This document shows positions 7,608 to 10,423 of a stretch of DNA of 10,423 nt, piece after piece. The position numbers and the translations under genes were made by a program. This stretch comes from Acinetobacter sp. UBA6641 (GTDB lineage Bacteria; Pseudomonadota; Gammaproteobacteria; Pseudomonadales; Moraxellaceae). The DNA is taken from the NCBI GenBank assembly GCA_002455755.1, contig DKLL01000163.1:11378-21800 (forward strand), in the 5' to 3' direction. Position 1 is the stretch's first letter; each line of letters starts with the position of its first letter. Under the pieces are notes generated by a model, which was not told where the DNA came from, did no database searches, and was given only the letters and a program-made list of their open reading frames with translations.

Positions 7608-7922
7608 ATGTCTGATAATGACAGTACTCTGGATTATGATGAAAATGATTTAATCGACTCTCCCTTATCTCAAGTTTTACAAGAGGATAATGAGCAAATT
7701 GAAATTCTAATTTATCGATTACCTGATAGTGACTGGACACTGGAAGTGGTAAACCAAAATGGTACTTCTACGGTATGGGATGAAACATTCCCGTCAGATC
7801 AGGAAGCTCTATCTGTCGCTTTAGATGGAATTAAAGCCGCAGGCGGTATTCAAGCCTTTTCCGAACTCAGTGACCTCGAAGCAAAGAACAATATTTTTCC
7901 TGAATCCCTTACTCGCCATTAA
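7608..7922 (+). CDS. Small acidic hypothetical protein
   Basis: A 104-residue, strongly acidic soluble protein with a disordered Asp/Glu-rich first 28 residues. A compact domain follows: beta-strand-like EILIYRL and WTLEVVNQNG segments, then VWDETFPSDQEALSVAL and a helix ending GGIQAF. No catalytic motif, signal peptide or membrane segment is visible, and I do not recognise a named family. The ATG at 7608 has AAAGG at 7594-7598, nine bases upstream. The gene is 99 bases downstream of the DUF4236 gene on the same strand, so the two may be cotranscribed. The amino-acid pattern and clean start and stop favour a real gene over chance. Confidence 0.7.
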   Translation: MSDNDSTLDYDENDLIDSPLSQVLQEDNEQIEILIYRLPDSDWTLEVVNQNGTSTVWDETFPSDQEALSVALDGIKAAGGIQAFSELSDLEAKNNIFPESLTRH

Positions 7923-7970
7923 AAATGAAGCTGCTGGCTTGGATCTGAATCAGTATTTTCTGGATTCTTA

Positions 7971-7993
7971 GAACCTGTCGCGATGATAGGTTC
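7971..7993. repeat. Weak inverted repeat after the acidic-protein gene
   Basis: GAACCT (7971-7976) and AGGTTC (7988-7993) flank an 11-base centre that contains the palindrome TCGCGA. It lies about 50 bases after the stop at 7922. The stem is short and has no T run, so a terminator role is doubtful. Confidence 0.3.
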
Positions 7994-8088
7994 ACTTCAA
8001 CCCAAACCCATCTAAGGTTGAGGGGTCAAAATTTTCATCAAACATAAACTCATCTGCTCGCTTTTTTTTAATGTCAAGGCCGAATCTG
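7992..8088 (-). pseudogene. 3' coding tail related to 5767-5822 (copy 2)
   Basis: The leftward strand encodes a frame with KKKRADEF, FDENFD and a GFGLK end, stopping at TGA 7994-7992. The similar tail at 5767-5822 gives KRIEEF and FNENFD. In both places it lies downstream of a broken copy of the same methyltransferase start. It joins the methyltransferase remnant near 8088 in a different frame, so this is a deletion junction, not a normal gene end. Product unknown. Confidence 0.4.
8025..8075. repeat. Diverged direct repeat, right copy
   Basis: Partner of the repeat at 5782-5832: the 14-base identical core is at 8025-8038, and weaker similarity extends rightward through the codons for KKKRADEF. 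The two copies have the same orientation and bracket about 2.2 kb that includes the IS21 remnant, methyltransferase copy 1 and the two small rightward genes. Confidence 0.5.
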
Positions 8089-8356
8089 CGACGCAGAAAA
8101 ACTCAACTGATTAACCTTAACTCCTGTGAGCTCTCGCACCTTAACTACCAGCTCAGCCGAATCATCTATTACATCAACTTGATACCCTCTATTTTTGAAA
8201 TACAAAGTGTCACCACCCGACCCACAGCCCAAGTACAAAATCTTTAATTGTGTAGGTAAATACTTAAAAAGGTTCGTACAAACTCTACATGTCAACTCGG
8301 TATGTATTATCAAAAAAAATTTGAGCATTATTATTGTAATAATCAGCTGTACTCAT
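8089..8356 (-). pseudogene. Second, decayed copy of the class I SAM methyltransferase (copy 2)
   Basis: This stretch matches the start of the methyltransferase at 6726-7027, with many substitutions. The ATG at 8356 opens ADYYNNNAQIFFDNTYRVDM, then a TAG stop replaces the glutamate codon of copy 1. A one-base deletion in the stretch matching FLRYLP shifts the frame. Motif I survives as LGCGSGGDTLYF and the acidic loop as VIDDSAELV. Similarity ends at VNQLSF, which aligns with QQSF of copy 1, so the C-terminal half is missing. One nonsense change, one frameshift and one truncation make it clearly non-functional. It is older and more AT-shifted than copy 1. Confidence 0.75.
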
Positions 8357-8434
8357 CCCTAACCTATTCATTCTAATCAGCTATGTGAACATCATAATAG
8401 AAACATGATATTTTTTGCCAACTCACAAATATAG

Positions 8435-8449
8435 CTAACTAATAGTTAG
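8435..8449. repeat. Short palindrome, candidate operator
   Basis: CTAACT (8435-8440) and AGTTAG (8444-8449) form a 6-bp inverted repeat with a 3-base centre, about 140 bases upstream of the gene at 8589. It could be a regulator site, or part of an element end, for the right-hand gene pair. The evidence is only the symmetry. Confidence 0.3.
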
Positions 8450-8458
8450 TATCCACTC

Positions 8459-8500
8459 GAGGAGGAAAATTTGAAACTTTCAATAATAAATAAACTTTAA
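8459..8500 (+). other. Strong Shine-Dalgarno followed by a 9-codon frame, possible leader peptide
   Basis: GAGGAGGA at 8459-8466 is the best rightward ribosome-binding site in the window. Five bases after GGAGG is a TTG (8471-8473) opening a nine-codon frame that ends at TAA 8498-8500. The next gene starts at 8589 with almost no Shine-Dalgarno site. A translated leader upstream of the right-hand operon is possible. The site may equally be a leftover of a lost gene. Confidence 0.25.
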
Positions 8501-8588
8501 AAACAAGAAAAAAATGATGCCTCCTGCCATATTCAAAAACTCTAAATATACGTGAATATTACTGTATTATTTTTATTCAATAGCACAC

Positions 8589-9263
8589 ATGGATTTGACA
8601 TCTGAACTACTTTTAAAGTTTCCAGCAACACGGATAAGTACTCTAAAAAATTTCAAAAAAAGCAGAATCATCATTCATCCACGTGCTTATGGTTTCAACC
8701 TGTGCTACTTAAATATGTTTAAAAGTCTCGCTGCAGATTTAGATATTTCTAATCGTATAAAAGAGCTCCATGTGTGGAAAACCTCAGAATTTGATGGCTA
8801 CACCATTCTCAATAATATTCAATTATATATTAGCTATTTAAAGCAGGATATTAAGGAGGTTTCGTTAGTTATTCATCAACAACCAAATTTTTCAGATGAG
8901 GAATTAGCATTTCTCATAGAGTTATGCAGTCGTGAATTTATTCAATTCATCAAAACTTCAAAATTTGATATTCGGTCGTTAAATCCACGAAAAACATTGC
9001 ATTTAATTAACACACATCTTTCACGTCAAACACTATTAACCATTAACAAAGAATCATCTTTAAAGCCACATCATCAAATGAGTCTGGAATTGCTAGCACA
9101 ACTACTTTCATGTTCACGAAATCAACTGAATCAGCGGATTAAAAATATTAATCAACAGCGCACACATATTATTAATGAATTATCACTCAACAGCAGATGT
9201 GTAAAAGAACTCGTTGATCACTCTGATAGTTGCCTAAGTACAGAAAAAATTTGGAGATCATAG
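8589..9263 (+). CDS. Hypothetical protein, first gene of the right-edge pair
   Basis: A 224-residue, mostly helical, basic soluble protein without a signal peptide or membrane segment. The first 95 residues mix strands and helices (RIIIHPRAYGFNLCYLNMF near 26-44; VSLVIHQQ near 91-98). Residues 164-187 (SLELLAQLLSCSRNQLNQRIKNI) look like a helix-turn-helix, so DNA binding is plausible. The ATG at 8589 has a poor ribosome-binding site, but an in-frame TGA at 8553-8555 bounds the frame and no better start lies between. Its TAG shares its final G with the GTG of the next gene, so the two are cotranscribed and probably translationally coupled. I do not recognise the family. In a gamma-mobile-trio-like module this would be the small partner protein, but that is a guess. 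Confidence 0.7.
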   Translation: MDLTSELLLKFPATRISTLKNFKKSRIIIHPRAYGFNLCYLNMFKSLAADLDISNRIKELHVWKTSEFDGYTILNNIQLYISYLKQDIKEVSLVIHQQPNFSDEELAFLIELCSREFIQFIKTSKFDIRSLNPRKTLHLINTHLSRQTLLTINKESSLKPHHQMSLELLAQLLSCSRNQLNQRIKNINQQRTHIINELSLNSRCVKELVDHSDSCLSTEKIWRS

Positions 9264-10423
9264 TGTCGAACGATCTAAACGAGCATATTGATTTGCCAGT
9301 TATTTCATTGCAAAAAATGCTTGAAAAACTGTTTGGCGATGAGCAATTTGAGCGTGCCAAACATATTAATTTTGTGGCTAAACTATTGTTTTCTCAACAG
9401 ACTGACAATTTTTTGGTTGGTCTCAATCTCGATTACTTTGATATCGATGTAGAGTTTGATTCGCAGCTGCCGACACCACCGGTAATCGCTTTCACTAAAA
9501 AAGTTAAGATTAGTGATTTACCCATTACGTCATATATCAATTCAATTGCGCAATTACCTGAATCGCAGACGCATGCAAAAAATTGGAATATTCTAGTTTT
9601 GAAAGCGGCCATTTATTTAATTGCTCTTCCTGAGCTCAAGCCAGATCTTTTTAAACAAGCACACACAGAACACTTCAATACCGTAAAGCGCTTATTTCAG
9701 CGTTTTAGAACTGCAAATAAAAACTTAGATACTGAAAAAAAATATCAAAATACAGAAGAGTATCAACGTCTCTGGAGTACCTATCTTCAAGATCCAACAC
9801 AGAGCTTAGAACAATTTATTCAACATCTGATCACATTAGATACGGATGAATTGCCTGAGTTTGATCGCAATCTACTCAATGATATTCGCATTACTTTTAA
9901 CTACGTTTTAAAAAACAAAGCGAAGATTGCACGTGCAAGTATCGATACACAGCTTCAACATCAGTTTCTTGATGAAGAACAATTCATTGAAGAAAGTATC
10001 GAAATCAAAAAAGGGGGGAAATCTAAAGCACTAAATATAGAAACCTTAATTGATGAGCCTGTTGATCGACAGATAATTGTTGATCCAATTAACATTACAC
10101 CACTCGCAGCACATTCAGAAACGAGTCAAAGCTATGTTCTACCGCTTGTTGCAAAACATATTCAACGCAAAGAACATTTACTCACGTCGAGTAGTTTTTT
10201 TCCGAATCCATCTAGCGTGAACCATCTACTGAAAAGACTTCATGTGGACTACTCTGAACATCAAAATAAAAGTGCTTTGATCCTAATGCTCGCATTTTTG
10301 ACCGGTAATAGTGTGAATGAGTGGCTATATATACAAAGCAAGCGAGCTAAAAACTTAAATAACCGCCAAAAAATGATCAATAAAAATGATCAATTCTTCT
10401 TAAGCAGTAAATTTAATGTATTT
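9263..10423 (+). CDS. Large unidentified protein, 5' part only; possible recombinase-fold protein
   Basis: The frame runs open for 387 codons from the GTG at 9263 to the window edge without a stop. The start has GGAG at 9253-9256 and overlaps the previous TAG by one base. No signal peptide or membrane helix is seen. Residues 1-330 are helical and charged, with an acidic segment around 230-275. Near 338-355 the sequence ALILMLAFLTGNSVNEWL has the shape of a tyrosine-recombinase box I helix (hydrophobic run, then Thr-Gly), but the catalytic arginine expected just after Thr-Gly is not there. The remaining motifs would lie beyond the window. It may be a divergent or inactive recombinase, or unrelated. 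A paired DNA-binding neighbour and the island setting fit an integration module. Existence of the gene is secure; its function is not. Confidence 0.75.
   Translation, partial: MSNDLNEHIDLPVISLQKMLEKLFGDEQFERAKHINFVAKLLFSQQTDNFLVGLNLDYFDIDVEFDSQLPTPPVIAFTKKVKISDLPITSYINSIAQLPESQTHAKNWNILVLKAAIYLIALPELKPDLFKQAHTEHFNTVKRLFQRFRTANKNLDTEKKYQNTEEYQRLWSTYLQDPTQSLEQFIQHLITLDTDELPEFDRNLLNDIRITFNYVLKNKAKIARASIDTQLQHQFLDEEQFIEESIEIKKGGKSKALNIETLIDEPVDRQIIVDPINITPLAAHSETSQSYVLPLVAKHIQRKEHLLTSSSFFPNPSSVNHLLKRLHVDYSEHQNKSALILMLAFLTGNSVNEWLYIQSKRAKNLNNRQKMINKNDQFFLSSKFNVF

Noticed and set aside
7971..7993. Inverted repeat as a rho-independent terminator
   Set aside because: The stem is only 6 bp and no T tract follows on either strand.

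Overview
The window is AT-rich, with low-GC codon use, weak Shine-Dalgarno sites and several insertion-sequence scars. It looks like an accessory (defence or genomic island) region of a gammaproteobacterium. Acinetobacter or a close Moraxellaceae relative is my best guess from composition and gene style; no marker gene in the window proves it.

Left block (1-5464). The 3' end of a rightward gene (1-143) meets a leftward three-gene operon head to head across a strong bidirectional hairpin (144-184). In transcription order the operon is a DUF4007 protein (294 aa), a very large P-loop ATPase of BrxC/PglY type (about 1150 aa) and a PAPS-reductase-like PP-loop protein (289 aa) with extra Cys-x-x-Cys motifs. 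The genes touch or overlap, so they should be translated together. The PP-loop protein resembles BrxP of type 4 BREX and, more distantly, DndC of DNA phosphorothioation, which suggests DNA backbone sulfur modification or a defence system derived from it. No PglZ, BrxL, cysteine desulfurase or nuclease partner is visible. The set is therefore a minimal or trimmed system, or it depends on genes elsewhere.

Middle block (5465-8588). This is a decayed mosaic. It contains an IS21-family istA remnant with an in-frame stop and a missing 3' half, fused to the broken end of an unidentified gene. The IS interrupts a class I SAM methyltransferase gene. A second, more decayed copy of the same methyltransferase lies 1.3 kb away, and both copies are followed by a related short 3' coding tail. 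Two small rightward genes sit between the copies: a DUF4236 protein with a C-terminal membrane segment, and an acidic 104-residue protein of unknown function.

Right block (8589-10423). Two rightward genes overlap by one base (224 aa, and at least 387 aa running off the window). Neither is confidently recognised. The second has, near the window edge, a hydrophobic helix followed by Thr-Gly that faintly recalls box I of tyrosine recombinases but lacks the expected arginine. With the overlap and the island setting, this suggests the start of a multi-gene recombinase module that mobilises the island, possibly of the gamma-mobile-trio kind. That is a hypothesis.
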